The notes: generated from the sequence alone by a model not told the origin. Counted from the stretch's first letter, positions 43,603 through 53,094 are shown. The stretch is 64,000 nucleotides of DNA from Planococcus shixiaomingii (GCF_030413615.1 NZ_CP129236.1:790001-854000), one strand, 5' to 3'. Translations and numbers: made by a program.

Positions 43603-44103
43603 TTATTCCACTACATATTCTGTCTCAGCTTTATAAGCGGGACCCTCTTTCGGAGTCAGCCAAGCTTCAAGTTTGTATGTTCCGGGTTCCAAGTCGGCTT
43701 CTGGAATATCAAATTCATAGCTCAATTCTACCGCTTGTTTCATCGTTTCTTCACCCATAGCCTGTGCATAGGAAGCGACAGATGAAAAGAGAAAGGCTTG
43801 TTCGCCAGCTTCGTTAGTCAATGAAAAATCGAAGCGCTGGCCGCTCGTGAATTCAAACGTTTTTTCGTGTTCTGTCTGGTTTTTCAATGAGTAGCGGTAT
43901 GTGTCTTCGTCAACCTTTTCGAGTTTCGGACCAATTGAACCTGCAAGTATGCCTCCAGAAGATCCGTCAGTTGATTCTTGCTCTTTGGCCGGCTCATCTT
44001 TTGGCGGCTCGTTTGATGCGCCTTCATCTTTTGTTCCACAAGCCGCAAGAAGCAGCGCGAGTGCTAGTAACAATAATGCTAGCAACCAAGTTTTCTTGTT
44101 CAT
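43603..44103 (-). CDS. BsuPI-domain lipoprotein
   Basis: 166 residues. Lipoprotein signal 'WLLALLLLALALLLAAC' with lipobox LAAC, a Glu/Asp/Lys/Ser-rich linker, then a beta-sandwich: 'YRYSLKNQTEHEKTFEFTSGQRFDFSLTNEAGE' region and 'LEPGTYKLEAWLTPKEG'. This is the pattern of BsuPI (intracellular proteinase inhibitor) domains, here exposed outside the membrane. Inhibitor activity is not shown by sequence alone. Confidence 0.8.
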   Translation of the reverse strand: MNKKTWLLALLLLALALLLAACGTKDEGASNEPPKDEPAKEQESTDGSSGGILAGSIGPKLEKVDEDTYRYSLKNQTEHEKTFEFTSGQRFDFSLTNEAGEQAFLFSSVASYAQAMGEETMKQAVELSYEFDIPEADLEPGTYKLEAWLTPKEGPAYKAETEYVVE

Positions 44104-44322
44104 AAATTAACCCTCCCTGAATCTAGCGATGTTGTTTCCAATGAGAACGTTGCAGCCGCTTAAAAGTTACACTCTTGCCATACCCGATTTGAATTTATTT
44201 AGAAGGGCGCCCTTGGAAAAAGTACTAGTCTTATAGTCCTGAAAACATTCAAAATCGAAACCTGTCTTTAATTAAAGCGTATTCTAAAGAGGGAATCAAC
44301 CAAATATAGGAAACGGAATAAG

Positions 44323-44417
44323 ATGCACATGAAGAAAATAACACGGATATTGCTGCTAAGTCTCTTATTTGTGTGAAAAAATTAAAAGAAGAAAAAATTG
44401 TGGATTTAGATAAATAA
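44323..44417 (+). pseudogene. Signal-peptide-like gene remnant
   Basis: ATG at 44323 reads MHMKKITRILLLSLLFV then TGA at 44374; an overlapping frame from 44373 reads KKLKEEKIVDLDK to a stop at 44417 right before a terminator. This looks like the two ends of a lost exported-protein gene. No good ribosome site. The remaining gap 44104-44549 holds nothing else I can name. Confidence 0.35.
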
Positions 44418-44465
44418 AATAGCCGCTCTCATGGAATTCTCCTTGAATGGGGCTATTTCATTTTG
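44417..44465 (+). terminator. Terminator after the remnant
   Basis: AAATAGCC / GGGCTATTT with inner pairing, then T-rich sequence. Confidence 0.6.
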
Positions 44466-44549
44466 CTTACATTATTAAAATCTAGCCGCACCGTGTAGTA
44501 TTAACAGTAAAGAAACCAGCAAATGATGCATGAAAGGGGCACGGTTAAC

Positions 44550-45752
44550 GTGAAGCAGCAGTTTCCATTTTCCAAAGACATCAGCTTAGCATTCAAGAAC
44601 GATCCGCCGGGCCAGTGGTTATCGGTTCTCCCAGAAGGGTGCATCCGCCTCAATTCCGGTTATCCAGCACCGCCGCTTGTGCCATCCAAAGAGTTGAAGT
44701 CGGCAGTAGTTCGCCTCTTGGACGAAGAAGGAGACTTGCCGCTTCATTACATCGGCAGCCCGAGAATTCCGAAGTTGAAAGAGTGGATTCAAAAGCGCTT
44801 AGCAAGCCGAGATGTCCATGTTTCAGAAGACGAGTTATTGATTACAGCGGGAGCTTGTCAGGCAATTGATTTGATCGCGCGTGTGCTGTTGGACGCTGAC
44901 GCAGTTGTTGCCATCGAGTCGCCGACGTATATGGAGGCGTTGGAAGTTTTCCGGAATTACACGGAACATTATTTAGGTGTGCCAGTGGATGCAAACGGGC
45001 TCCAAACGGAAATTTTTGAGGAAATGCTAAGGGACAGAAAAGAGAAAGGATTGCCGCTTCCGCGAATCCTCTACACTATTCCGACATCCCAAAACCCGAC
45101 AGGAACAACGCTGTCTTTAGAACGCCGCGAGCATTTAATAGCGCTCGCCGAACAATACGACTTTCTTATTCTCGAAGACGATGCTTACGGCGAACTTGGA
45201 TTCACAGATAAACCACGCCTATTAAAAGCAATGGACCGGCACAATCGCGTTCTCTACATCGGTTCCTTATCAAAAGTGGTGGCACCCGGTATGCGGGTTG
45301 GCTGGGTAGCGGGGGCTGAAGAACTCATTACAACGTTAGGCTGGTTCAAGAAAGACTTGAATCATCCATTTGCTCAAGCAACGATGGCTTCATTTATCGA
45401 GCATGTTGATTTTGAGAAACGTTTGAGTCACTTAACCACTGCATATCAATCAAAATGCGACACATTAATTTCCAGCATGGAACAATTCCTGCCGGTTACG
45501 GTTTCCTGGTATGCGCCAGAAGGCGGCTATTTTGTCTGGGTTGAAGTTCCGGGAATTGATACGGCGGAACTGCTGCCTAAAGCTTTAGCGGCAGGTGTCG
45601 CATTTGTGCCGGGAAAATACTTCTTTCTGAATCAAGAAGAAGGAAAGCACTATCTTCGTCTTTCGTTCAGTTATGCGAGTGAAGGGGAGATAGAAAGAGG
45701 CGTGCAGCTTTTAGGAGAGGTTCTTTCGAAGAGTATGCCAGAAAGTAACTGA
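44550..45752 (+). CDS. PLP-dependent aminotransferase (2-aminoadipate transaminase/MocR-catalytic-domain type)
   Basis: About 400 residues from GTG 44550 (AAAGGGG 10 nt upstream; ATGs at 44523 and 44526 are possible). Fold type I: 'ITAGACQAIDLIARVLL', 'IPTSQNPTGTTLSLERR', 'LEDDAYGELGF' and the PLP lysine in 'GSLSKVVAPGMRVGWV'. C-terminal 'APEGGYFVWVEVP'. Typical of LysN/2-aminoadipate aminotransferases without the GntR HTH. Substrate unknown. Confidence 0.85.
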   Translation: MKQQFPFSKDISLAFKNDPPGQWLSVLPEGCIRLNSGYPAPPLVPSKELKSAVVRLLDEEGDLPLHYIGSPRIPKLKEWIQKRLASRDVHVSEDELLITAGACQAIDLIARVLLDADAVVAIESPTYMEALEVFRNYTEHYLGVPVDANGLQTEIFEEMLRDRKEKGLPLPRILYTIPTSQNPTGTTLSLERREHLIALAEQYDFLILEDDAYGELGFTDKPRLLKAMDRHNRVLYIGSLSKVVAPGMRVGWVAGAEELITTLGWFKKDLNHPFAQATMASFIEHVDFEKRLSHLTTAYQSKCDTLISSMEQFLPVTVSWYAPEGGYFVWVEVPGIDTAELLPKALAAGVAFVPGKYFFLNQEEGKHYLRLSFSYASEGEIERGVQLLGEVLSKSMPESN

Positions 45753-45796
45753 GCGAAAGATATTATTTGAGGAGCACGAGAGAAAAGAATAATACT

Positions 45797-45846
45797 GAAA
45801 AAGGCGTTGCCGCCAACCTATAGATGGTTAGCGGCAACGTCTTTGT
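45797..45846. terminator. Bidirectional terminator
   Basis: AAGGCGTTGCCGC.AACC pairs with GGTT.GCGGCAACGTCTT, with A/T tracts. Confidence 0.85.
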
Positions 45847-45853
45847 TTATTAA

Positions 45854-46741
45854 TTAAGTAATCGAAGCCTCATAAATCGTCTGAATCGAATCTTCGATTG
45901 CTGCATTGAATTCTTCATCACTCTGGCTTGCGCTTACCCCTTCGGATAAACCGCGTGAGAAGCTGGCAATCAGGCCATGGTTGGCTGCCAGTTTTTCATT
46001 GGCTTCTTTTCGTGGATATCCGCCGGAAAGAGCGACAACGCGGACCACTCGCGGATGTTCGATCAATTCACGGTAGTAGTTGTTGACCGTTGGAATGGAC
46101 AGTTTCAGCATGACGTTTTGGTCTTCGCTCAACTGATCCAAATGATTGAGAAGCTCTTGTTTCAACAGCTCTTCGCATTTTTCTTTGTTTTCACTATGAA
46201 TATTCACTTCCGGCTCGATAATCGGTACGAGTCCCGCTGCAAGAATTTGCTTGGCGACTTCGAATTGCTGATCGACCACTTGACGGATGCCGTCTGGATT
46301 CGGTTCATTGATTACGGAACGCATTTTCGTTCCGAAAATATGCCGCTCATTTGCCCGCTGCAATAATTCATCTAAGTTTGGAATGGGTTTCATCAATTGA
46401 ACGCCATTTTCTTCATCCGCCAGCCCTTTGTCGACTTTCAGAAAAGGAACAACGCCTTTCTTTTCCCATAAATAATCGGATGTGTACTGGCCTTCCACTT
46501 CACGGTCCATTGTCTGTTCAAATAAAATTGCCCCGAGGATCGCATCTGAATTGAAAGAAGGCGCAGTCATGACACGGGTCCGCATTTCGTGAATCAGGTC
46601 ATACATTTCCTCTTCGTTCGAATACTGATCTTCAGATACGCCGTAAAGTTTCAGTGCCTTTGGTGTACTGCCGCCGCTCTGGTCGAGTGCCGCGATAAAG
46701 CCTTTTCCGTTCTTTACTAAATCGAATTGTTCTTGATTCAT
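45854..46741 (-). CDS. fda: Fructose-bisphosphate aldolase class I
   Basis: 295 residues. Starts '[25 protein letters not shown]', the bacterial class I aldolase opening, followed by '[10 protein letters not shown]', 'GTKMRSVI', 'PIIEPEVNI', 'MLKLSIPTV' (Schiff-base Lys region) and '[14 protein letters not shown]'. Converts fructose 1,6-bisphosphate to DHAP and glyceraldehyde 3-phosphate; similar to S. aureus FdaB. Single gene. Confidence 0.92.
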   Translation of the reverse strand: MNQEQFDLVKNGKGFIAALDQSGGSTPKALKLYGVSEDQYSNEEEMYDLIHEMRTRVMTAPSFNSDAILGAILFEQTMDREVEGQYTSDYLWEKKGVVPFLKVDKGLADEENGVQLMKPIPNLDELLQRANERHIFGTKMRSVINEPNPDGIRQVVDQQFEVAKQILAAGLVPIIEPEVNIHSENKEKCEELLKQELLNHLDQLSEDQNVMLKLSIPTVNNYYRELIEHPRVVRVVALSGGYPRKEANEKLAANHGLIASFSRGLSEGVSASQSDEEFNAAIEDSIQTIYEASIT

Positions 46742-46858
46742 CGTCCCAGCTCCTTAGATAATTTTTCATGAAAATTAACAGAAAGCGTTACAGTTCTAGT
46801 GTAACAAAAAAACACTTTGGTGTGTGATGATAAACCAAACTATTCTGTCAATAATAAG

Positions 46859-46883
46859 GTTATATATCCAATAGGATGGGAAT
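46859..46883 (+). promoter_or_regulatory. SigB-type promoter candidate
   Basis: GTTATA, 13-nt spacer, GGGAAT, 60 bp before the 46943 start. The -10 fits SigB well, the -35 has two mismatches. Confidence 0.45.
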
Positions 46884-46942
46884 AGAGGAGGGAGAAAGTG
46901 TTGGGATGCATAACCTGAAAACTAATAATGAAGGGATTTGCA

Positions 46943-47191
46943 ATGAAACGAGACGCTTCAGAAGAATACGAGCAGACCAAACCAGGAAAAAACGATGAAA
47001 GCGTAGCAGACAAAATAGTGGACCGGGCACAGAAATTTATGGGCGTCGACGATGATGAAGGCAATAATGAAGCGCCATTCCAAAACGCTCCAGATGAAGA
47101 CACTGCAGATGTTCCGAAAAAAGATAAAATCATTAAAGACAAAAGAACAGGCGAAGAAACCTATGTAGAGAATACAGGCGACAAATATTAA
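46943..47191 (+). CDS. Small hydrophilic protein of unknown function
   Basis: 82 residues from ATG 46943 (AAGGGA 6 nt upstream). Almost no hydrophobic residues; many Asp, Glu, Lys, Asn and Thr, so probably disordered. Segment 'VADKIVDRAQKFMGVDDDEG' is the only likely helix. The SigB-type promoter suggests a stress role, like other hydrophilic stress proteins in bacilli; inference only. Confidence 0.65.
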   Translation: MKRDASEEYEQTKPGKNDESVADKIVDRAQKFMGVDDDEGNNEAPFQNAPDEDTADVPKKDKIIKDKRTGEETYVENTGDKY

Positions 47192-47203
47192 AAAACTTCA
47201 AAG

Positions 47204-47245
47204 AAAAACACCTTCAAAAATCGAACGATTTTGAAGGTGTTTTTC
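47204..47245 (+). terminator. Terminator
   Basis: AAAAACACCTTCAAAA pairs with TTTTGAAGGTGTTTTT. Confidence 0.9.
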
Positions 47246-47292
47246 CATGAAAACAAGAAATAGTAGTTTAATTCGACTACAGAGGTGAAGAA

Positions 47293-47697
47293 ATGGCAGA
47301 AACACTTAGAAAAATCGAGTTAAAAACGGCTGCCTATATGGCACTCTTGTTTTATTCTTTGACTATCTTACTCCATGTGTTTATTATCAGCGGAATTATT
47401 CCAGTCGGCTGGATTAATGGCGGGCGATCAGAGTCCATAGCGGAGCAGCTGCCAATATCAATTTTCAATACCATTATCGCGATAATTGGAGGACTTTTTA
47501 CATTAACAATTATAGGATTCACGTCATCAAAGTTTAAACGAACCATAACCGTGATATGCTGGATTTTTGTCGGGCTTTGGTCTATTGGCTTTCTGCAACA
47601 ATTGTTAGGAACAACTTTCGAAAAAACGGTTTGTTCGTTGCTTTTGCTTCTTGGAGTCATCTCGAACTTGCGGATAGCGATTGAAAAAAGAAAGTAG
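47293..47697 (+). CDS. Four-span membrane protein of unknown function
   Basis: 134 residues, AGAGGTG before ATG. Four spans: 'AAYMALLFYSLTILLHVFII', 'IFNTIIAIIGGLFTLTIIGF', 'TITVICWIFVGLWSIGFL' and 'TVCSLLLLLGVISNL', with a Lys/Arg-rich end. No family recognised. Single gene facing a minus-strand transporter. Confidence 0.65.
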   Translation: MAETLRKIELKTAAYMALLFYSLTILLHVFIISGIIPVGWINGGRSESIAEQLPISIFNTIIAIIGGLFTLTIIGFTSSKFKRTITVICWIFVGLWSIGFLQQLLGTTFEKTVCSLLLLLGVISNLRIAIEKRK

Positions 47698-47739
47698 TAA
47701 TCAATGAATTAGAACCAAAAAGGATTTTGAATTGAAAAA

Positions 47740-48651
47740 TTAGGATATGGATTCGGCAGTCTTCCTTGAAAAGCTCCGGCTTTTTCTGCCAAGCGCATTG
47801 ACGATGATGACACCGCCAATGGCAACGATTCCGCCGATAAACGATAGCTGGGTCGGCAGTTCATGCAGCCATAGCCAAGCTACCACGATAGCGATTGCTG
47901 GTTCCAGATAAATGACACTGGAAACGGCGCTGGCATTTGCCAAAGACAAAGCGGTGGACCAGGTGACGTAAGCGATCGCTGCAGGAAAAATGCCGATATA
48001 AAGGACGGATAGATGGGCTTCCAGCGTAGCGCTCTGCAGGGCTGTAAAAATGCCAGGTGAAAAAATGAAAAACGGCAAGGTGCCAGCCCAGGTAAAATAA
48101 GCGGTTAATTCAATCGCCGAATAGCGGGTAAATAAGGGTTTTTGAAAAACAAAGAAAATGGATGTTGCAAGAGCGGCAATTAGTACCAGTAAAGAACCGT
48201 TTGAAAGAGTTAATGATGCTCCTTCGGAACCGAGGGCAATTAATGAAATGCCGATAAAGCCAATGGCGAGTCCGAGCCAGCCAAGTCCTGTTAAGCGCTC
48301 TTTCAAAAAGAAATAAGCGATCAGGGCTGTGAAGATAGGACCCGAACCGACCAACATGCCGGCAGTGCCAGCCGAAATCGTTTCCATGCCGAACGTTACA
48401 CAAATATGGTAGACGCTGATGCCAAGCCAACCGAGCAGCATAATCCGAACTATGTCACTTTTATGTGGCAAGCGAAATTTGGTTCCCGGCCATAACGCAT
48501 ATATGAGAAATAAAAGGGAAGCTATTGAAAAGCGGACGAGCACGTTTTGGCCAGCGTCGTAGCCGCCTTGCAAGCTGACGCGAATGGCTGCGAATGATGA
48601 ACCCCAGATAAGTACTGAAAATAAGGCCAGCGAAAAAGCTTTTGTGTTCAA
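47740..48651 (-). CDS. EamA/DMT family transporter
   Basis: 303 residues from TTG 48651 (GGAGGAG just upstream; the ATG at 48672 has no ribosome site). Ten spans in two EamA repeats; first repeat starts 'FSLALFSVLIWGSSFAAIRV', second 'SLLVLIAALATSIFFVFQKPLF'. 'VIYLEPAIAIVVAWLWLHE' is a family hallmark. Exporter of metabolites or amino acids; substrate unknown. Confidence 0.85.
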   Translation of the reverse strand: MNTKAFSLALFSVLIWGSSFAAIRVSLQGGYDAGQNVLVRFSIASLLFLIYALWPGTKFRLPHKSDIVRIMLLGWLGISVYHICVTFGMETISAGTAGMLVGSGPIFTALIAYFFLKERLTGLGWLGLAIGFIGISLIALGSEGASLTLSNGSLLVLIAALATSIFFVFQKPLFTRYSAIELTAYFTWAGTLPFFIFSPGIFTALQSATLEAHLSVLYIGIFPAAIAYVTWSTALSLANASAVSSVIYLEPAIAIVVAWLWLHELPTQLSFIGGIVAIGGVIIVNALGRKSRSFSRKTAESIS

Positions 48652-48789
48652 AAAATCTCCTCCAGTAACCATTGAAAAATCAATGGCTTTATCGCCTGCT
48701 AATACAAACAGACAAAATCTATTATATGCTTTAAGGAATGGAATGTTAATGAATTGATTTATTTAATTTGAAGTCTTTTTACACATATA

Positions 48790-48826
48790 AAAACCCTTCA
48801 GCAGATGAAAACAGCTAAAGGGTGCT
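48790..48826 (-). terminator. Terminator of the 48837 gene
   Basis: ACCCTT.AGC pairs with GCT.AAGGGT, followed by TTTTT on the minus strand. Confidence 0.65.
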
Positions 48827-48836
48827 AAAAGTTAAC

Positions 48837-49190
48837 TTATGTGGCAGTTGAATCAAACTGCAACTCTTGTGCCTGTCCTAATTTTCCGGTAAGGGTGTTG
48901 AAGATATCCTCGAAGTGTTTTCCTTCATACCACATTTCGTTATAAGCCGCAGATCGGACAACAACATGTTTATCATTTTGAGTGACATCAAACTGAACCG
49001 CATGAGTTTCTCCTGTTTGCTCAATTTCTTTTCTTTTTTCTTTCATAAACGAATCCATGTCGTTTGGCTCGTACTGCTTGAATGTTTCAACGACCTGGTT
49101 GAAAATGTCTAACGTGTCATCCTGACTTTCGAAAAGCCAATAATAGCCTTTCTTTTCACTCGTAAGGCGAATCGTAAGTTGATATTCCAA
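48837..49190 (-). CDS. Hypothetical soluble protein
   Basis: About 117 residues from TTG 49190, 7 nt after AAAGGAGG; an ATG at 49196 is too close to the ribosome site. Starts EYQLTIRLTSEKKGYYWLFES, then 'MDSFMKEKRKEIEQTG' helix and 'HVVVRSAAYNEMWYEGKHFEDIF'. Looks like a small alpha/beta domain. No motif or partner known. Confidence 0.6.
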   Translation of the reverse strand: MEYQLTIRLTSEKKGYYWLFESQDDTLDIFNQVVETFKQYEPNDMDSFMKEKRKEIEQTGETHAVQFDVTQNDKHVVVRSAAYNEMWYEGKHFEDIFNTLTGKLGQAQELQFDSTAT

Positions 49191-49298
49191 AGTCATTCCT
49201 CCTTTTTGTGAAAAAGCAATGTGCCTTATTGCTATACCCGATTGCAAAAAAATAAGTCCTGATTGATAAGATTTTATCCTTTGAAAAGATATAACGGA

Positions 49299-50198
49299 CT
49301 ACCTTGAAAAATTAAACTTCACACCGGTCAATTCTTCAGAAACGTCCCAAAGCCTCTTTGAAGTCGCTTCGTCGTTGGCCACAGAATGAGGTGTATCGAT
49401 TGCCGGAAAGCCTTTTCGTTGGCCTTTGCCATCAGGGCCGATATATTCGCCGCCGGTTAACGTAGATTCGGTCGCTGCGTATACAGTCGGAAGCGCGCCC
49501 ATTGCCGGTGGTTGAAGAAGCCGGTTCGCCAAAGCTTTCAAAAACTGAGGCGCATCCCGCTTGCCGAACTTGAAAAGATTCGTTGCAGATATGCCCGGGT
49601 GGCAAGCCATGCTTTTAATCGGCAACCCATGCTCTTTAGAGCGCTTATCCAATTCCATAGCAAATAACAGGTTTGCCAGTTTGCTTTGGCCATAAAATTT
49701 CATCGCTTTATAGCCTTTGGAACCATCCAGATTATCAAAGTCAATCGCTGCCCCTTTATGGGCGAGACTGCTGATGGTGACCACACGCGAGTCAGGCGTT
49801 CTGGCTAGCAGGGGAAAAAGCAATCCTGTCAGCGCGAAGTGGCCAAGGTGATTACTGCCGAACTGCAGTTCAAAGCCATCTTTGGTTTTCGATAGCGGGG
49901 GAGTCATCACTCCCGCATTGTTGATCAACAAGTCGAGTGTATGAAACCGGCTTTTGAATTGATCTGCGAACTCCCGGACGCTTGCTATATCAGCAAGATC
50001 CAGTTTCATGACATCGACGCGCGCTTGGGGCTGTTTAGCAAGAATGCCTTTTCGCGCCGCTTGTCCTTTTTCTTCGTTGCGTACGGCTAGAATGACGTTA
50101 GCGCCGCGTTCAGCGAAAACTATAGCCGCCTCCAATCCAATACCGCTGTTTCCTCCGGTGACAATTGCCGTTTTTCCGGTTAATAGCTCTTGTGCCAT
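49299..50198 (-). CDS. SDR family oxidoreductase (retinol-dehydrogenase-like)
   Basis: 299 residues. TGGNSGIG cofactor motif, 'VILAVRNEEKGQAA' (Arg suggests NADP), 'NNAGVM', catalytic 'TISSLAHKG' and 'YGQSKLANLLFA' Tyr/Lys. The pattern with 'NHLGHFALTGLL' is that of WW-oxidoreductase/retinol-dehydrogenase-like SDRs. Lies 21 nt after the Nudix gene, so probably co-transcribed. Confidence 0.86.
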   Translation of the reverse strand: MAQELLTGKTAIVTGGNSGIGLEAAIVFAERGANVILAVRNEEKGQAARKGILAKQPQARVDVMKLDLADIASVREFADQFKSRFHTLDLLINNAGVMTPPLSKTKDGFELQFGSNHLGHFALTGLLFPLLARTPDSRVVTISSLAHKGAAIDFDNLDGSKGYKAMKFYGQSKLANLLFAMELDKRSKEHGLPIKSMACHPGISATNLFKFGKRDAPQFLKALANRLLQPPAMGALPTVYAATESTLTGGEYIGPDGKGQRKGFPAIDTPHSVANDEATSKRLWDVSEELTGVKFNFSR

Positions 50199-50219
50199 TA
50201 TTTGATCAGCTCCTGGTTT

Positions 50220-50747
50220 TTAGATCTCTTCAACTTTCTGGTTCATCGATTGCTCAATTTCCTTCCGATATAACATATACCGTTCCCATACTGCGGGCAC
50301 GATCAAACCTTCCTGATTCATTAACACTAATTCTTGTGTAGTGACAAATTTGGCATCGCAGACTTCTCCTTTCTGTAAGGTTAAATTTTCCATTTGAATG
50401 GGTTCAGTGCTTTTCCATATGTAACTGTCCAAAAAATAATGGCCTCGGTTCAATTCTCCCAAGCTGACCAGTTCATCCGCTTCAGCTTTTAAACCTGTTT
50501 CTTCTTCAAGTTCGCGAAGTGCGCCTTCTAAACTTGTTTCGCCTGTGGTAATAGAACCGCCCGTGCTTTCCCATAAAAGGGGATGTGTTTTCTCCACATC
50601 CCGCTGTGTCAACAACAATCTGCCATCTTGGTTAATGGTGAAAATCTCAACTACAATATGAAATTCTCCTGGCGGCATTACAATTCCGCGTGTATGAATT
50701 TTACCTAAAGGCTTCCGGTTTTTATCGTATACATCCCATAGTTCCAT
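50220..50747 (-). CDS. Nudix hydrolase (IPP-isomerase-like group)
   Basis: 175 residues. Complete Nudix box: 'GGSITTGETSLEGALRELEE' followed by ETGL, near residues 63-86. N-terminus 'ELWDVYDKNRKPLGKIHTRG' resembles the YfcD/isopentenyl-diphosphate-isomerase-like group. Cleaves a nucleoside diphosphate-linked substrate that is unknown. First gene of a two-gene unit with the SDR. Confidence 0.85.
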   Translation of the reverse strand: MELWDVYDKNRKPLGKIHTRGIVMPPGEFHIVVEIFTINQDGRLLLTQRDVEKTHPLLWESTGGSITTGETSLEGALRELEEETGLKAEADELVSLGELNRGHYFLDSYIWKSTEPIQMENLTLQKGEVCDAKFVTTQELVLMNQEGLIVPAVWERYMLYRKEIEQSMNQKVEEI

Positions 50748-50889
50748 TTTGCCTCACTCCATTCTTGGTCTAGGGTTTTTTGTTTGTTTTATACAATGAG
50801 AAATATGCGCAGCTGTTTTTATTATAAGCTTAACTTATACAATAAATTTAATTTATTGCTAGTTTATGGAAAATCGTAATAAGCGAACG

Positions 50890-50923
50890 AAAAAACCATC
50901 TTCAATTGAATGAAGATGGTTTA
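50890..50923 (-). terminator. Terminator of the V4R-STAS gene
   Basis: AAACCATCTTC pairs with GAAGATGGTTT; TTTTTT follows on the minus strand. Confidence 0.8.
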
Positions 50924-50938
50924 TCTATTTTAAGTGAT

Positions 50939-51949
50939 TCATATAATTTGCCGGCCACTTTTTCCGAGTGCATAATAGATGCCGTGCTGAAGGGACTGAA
51001 GGCATTCGAATTTCTTTAAGTTAGTGAAAGTCTTTGAAATAAGCAGTGCCAGTTCTGGTGAGACGCCGACCAGAATAACTTCTGTTCCAAGGAGACGTGC
51101 AGAAACACTTAGTTTTTCAATCATTGCTGCTGTATGTTCAGAAAGTTGCTTGGGTAGCCCCGTAAGGTCCAAAAGCAGGTAGTGTGCTTGATGTTTCGGC
51201 AGTTGCTCGAGTGTTTTGGTAATCAGATCTTCGGCTCGTTCCTCATCATAACTGCCAATCAATGGTACTACAATAATGCCTTCGAGCACGGGAATAGTAG
51301 GAGAAGAAAGTTCTATCACCAAGTTCTGCAGCGCTTTCGTGTTTTGGTCAATCAGCTGTTCCAGCTGGCTAATCTGCTCCGCTTCTTGCCGACGAGATAA
51401 TTCATGAATATTTTTTTGGACAGTTATGTTGGAAGGAAAGTATTCGACAATGCTATAAGGCTGATCGGCATTTTGATATTGGAGAGTTTTATACCAGAAA
51501 TTCTGGCCGAAGATGCCTGTCAGCACACCTGCATAATGGGAAGGAACAAAAATGCCTTCAATTTGCGCGTTATCCGATTTGTTCATCTTATACTCCCAAT
51601 CATTGTGGATGTGAAGCGTAAAGTGATTGGAGTCTTTATCCATTTCGACGATTTCAACTTTCCCCCAACCAGCAGCGACATAAGTGTTCGATATCCAGTT
51701 AACTATATTGGATGCATCAATATTCTTCATATCCCGGAATCCTTCACCGACGATTACCCCTTGGCGGAAGCCTGTAGTTTCTAACACAAGGTTGGTCGAT
51801 TCGATGCCAGAAATTTCCCGAATGGAATCAAAAAAAGTTTTCATGGCGGAAACCCAAAAAAAGACAACGTCTCCACCTTCGAATAGAACGTCTCCCGTTT
51901 CTGAGTCCCATTTCATTTCGATTCCACTTACTGAAATTTCATTTTTCAT
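50939..51949 (-). CDS. V4R-like sensor with C-terminal STAS domain
   Basis: 336 residues from ATG 51949 (AAAGGAG 8 nt upstream). The N-terminal ~190 residues resemble a V4R/heme-NO-like small-ligand domain ('GFRQGVIVGEGFRDM', 'GWGKVEIVEMD', 'GIFVPSHYAGVLTGIFGQNF'). A coiled linker (NIHELSRRQEAEQISQLEQL) leads to a STAS domain ('IPVLEGIIVVPLIGSYDEERAED', 'YLLLDLTGLPKQL'), as in RsbR-type stressosome proteins. May feed the SigB pathway; two SigB-type promoters lie in this window. Confidence 0.72.
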   Translation of the reverse strand: MKNEISVSGIEMKWDSETGDVLFEGGDVVFFWVSAMKTFFDSIREISGIESTNLVLETTGFRQGVIVGEGFRDMKNIDASNIVNWISNTYVAAGWGKVEIVEMDKDSNHFTLHIHNDWEYKMNKSDNAQIEGIFVPSHYAGVLTGIFGQNFWYKTLQYQNADQPYSIVEYFPSNITVQKNIHELSRRQEAEQISQLEQLIDQNTKALQNLVIELSSPTIPVLEGIIVVPLIGSYDEERAEDLITKTLEQLPKHQAHYLLLDLTGLPKQLSEHTAAMIEKLSVSARLLGTEVILVGVSPELALLISKTFTNLKKFECLQSLQHGIYYALGKSGRQII

Positions 51950-52150
51950 GGCTATTGCTCCTTTGCTTCGCATTACTATATTTTTTATAAGTGCACTATG
52001 TATATGACTTTTCTAAATAATAATTAGATTAATATCGTATTCCCATTAAGGCGGCCCCTCTAAACTGTGATTGGTGGAATAGGTCCTTTATGAGGAGGGA
52101 AAAATCCCAGAACAAGCAAAATTTTTACAATTTTCTCCTAGAAGCGCATA

Positions 52151-52167
52151 ATGAAAGCGTAATCGAA
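52151..52167 (+). promoter_or_regulatory. Candidate cre (CcpA) site
   Basis: ATGAAAGCGTAATCGAA fits WTGNAARCGNWWWCAWW at all but one position. It lies 28 bp before the 3-hydroxyacyl-CoA dehydrogenase start, a place suited to carbon catabolite repression of a fatty-acid gene. Confidence 0.5.
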
Positions 52168-52194
52168 TAAACAGCCAAAGGAGCAGTGTTATTC

Positions 52195-53094
52195 ATGAAT
52201 TATAAAAATATCACAATCGCTGGAAGTGGCGTGTTAGGAAGCCAAATCGCTTACCAAACGGCTTTTAAAGGGTTTGATGTAACGGTATACGACATCAACG
52301 AAGAAGCAATCGCACGCTCGCAGCAACGCATTGCAAAATTAAAAGAAAACTACAAACGGGATTTAGAGGCGTCTCAAGAAGAAGTGGATGCGGCTTATAA
52401 CCGCATGTTGTTTAAAACGAATTTAACAGAAGCTGTAAAGGACGCGGATTTGGTGATTGAAGCGATTCCTGAAGTGGTGGATATCAAAATGAGTTTCTAT
52501 AAAGAGTTAGGGGCACTGGCACCTGAACATACCGTATTTGCAACAAATTCTTCTACGTTATTGCCAAGCCAGTTCGCAGAAGCGACGGGGCGCCCGGAGA
52601 AATTCCTGGCGCTGCATTTTGCGAATACGATCTGGATTAACAACACAGCTGAAATCATGATGCACCCGGAAACGGATTTGAATGTCTTCAATGAAGTAAT
52701 GGCGTTCGCAAAAGCGATTGGCATGGTGGCATTGCCTTTATACAAAGAGCAGCCAGGCTACATTTTGAATTCTTTGCTAGTGCCATTTTTAGAAGCAGCC
52801 GAATTGCTGCTGGTTAAAGAAGTAGCGGATGTCCACACAATCGATAAGACGTGGAAAATCGCGACCGGCGCGCCGCTTGGTCCATTTGCCATTCTGGATG
52901 TGATCGGAATTAACACTGCTTACAATATCGTCCAAGCGAAAGCAGAGGCTACTGGCAAAGAAGAGTACAGAAAACTCGCTGACTTACTGAAAACTGAGTA
53001 TATCGACAAAGGGAAACTTGGAAGAGCTACAGGAGAAGGATTTTACAGTTACCCAAATCCCGCATTCATGGAACCGGATTTCTTAAAGAATTAA
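52195..53094 (+). CDS. 3-hydroxyacyl-CoA dehydrogenase
   Basis: 299 residues from ATG 52195 (AAAGGAG upstream; the GTG at 52186 is too close). Rossmann motif GSGVLGSQIA, 'VTVYDINEEA', 'ADLVIEAIPEVVDIK', 'TNSSTLLPSQ', catalytic His in 'LHFAN' and 'GAPLGPFAILDVIG'. Oxidises 3-hydroxyacyl-CoA (or 3-hydroxybutyryl-CoA) with NAD. It is a single gene, not part of a beta-oxidation operon. The cre-like site suggests glucose repression. Confidence 0.88.
   Translation: MNYKNITIAGSGVLGSQIAYQTAFKGFDVTVYDINEEAIARSQQRIAKLKENYKRDLEASQEEVDAAYNRMLFKTNLTEAVKDADLVIEAIPEVVDIKMSFYKELGALAPEHTVFATNSSTLLPSQFAEATGRPEKFLALHFANTIWINNTAEIMMHPETDLNVFNEVMAFAKAIGMVALPLYKEQPGYILNSLLVPFLEAAELLLVKEVADVHTIDKTWKIATGAPLGPFAILDVIGINTAYNIVQAKAEATGKEEYRKLADLLKTEYIDKGKLGRATGEGFYSYPNPAFMEPDFLKN

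Noticed and set aside
46775..46795. cre-like sequence before the aldolase gene
   Set aside because: Spacing is one base short and the right half does not fit the consensus.
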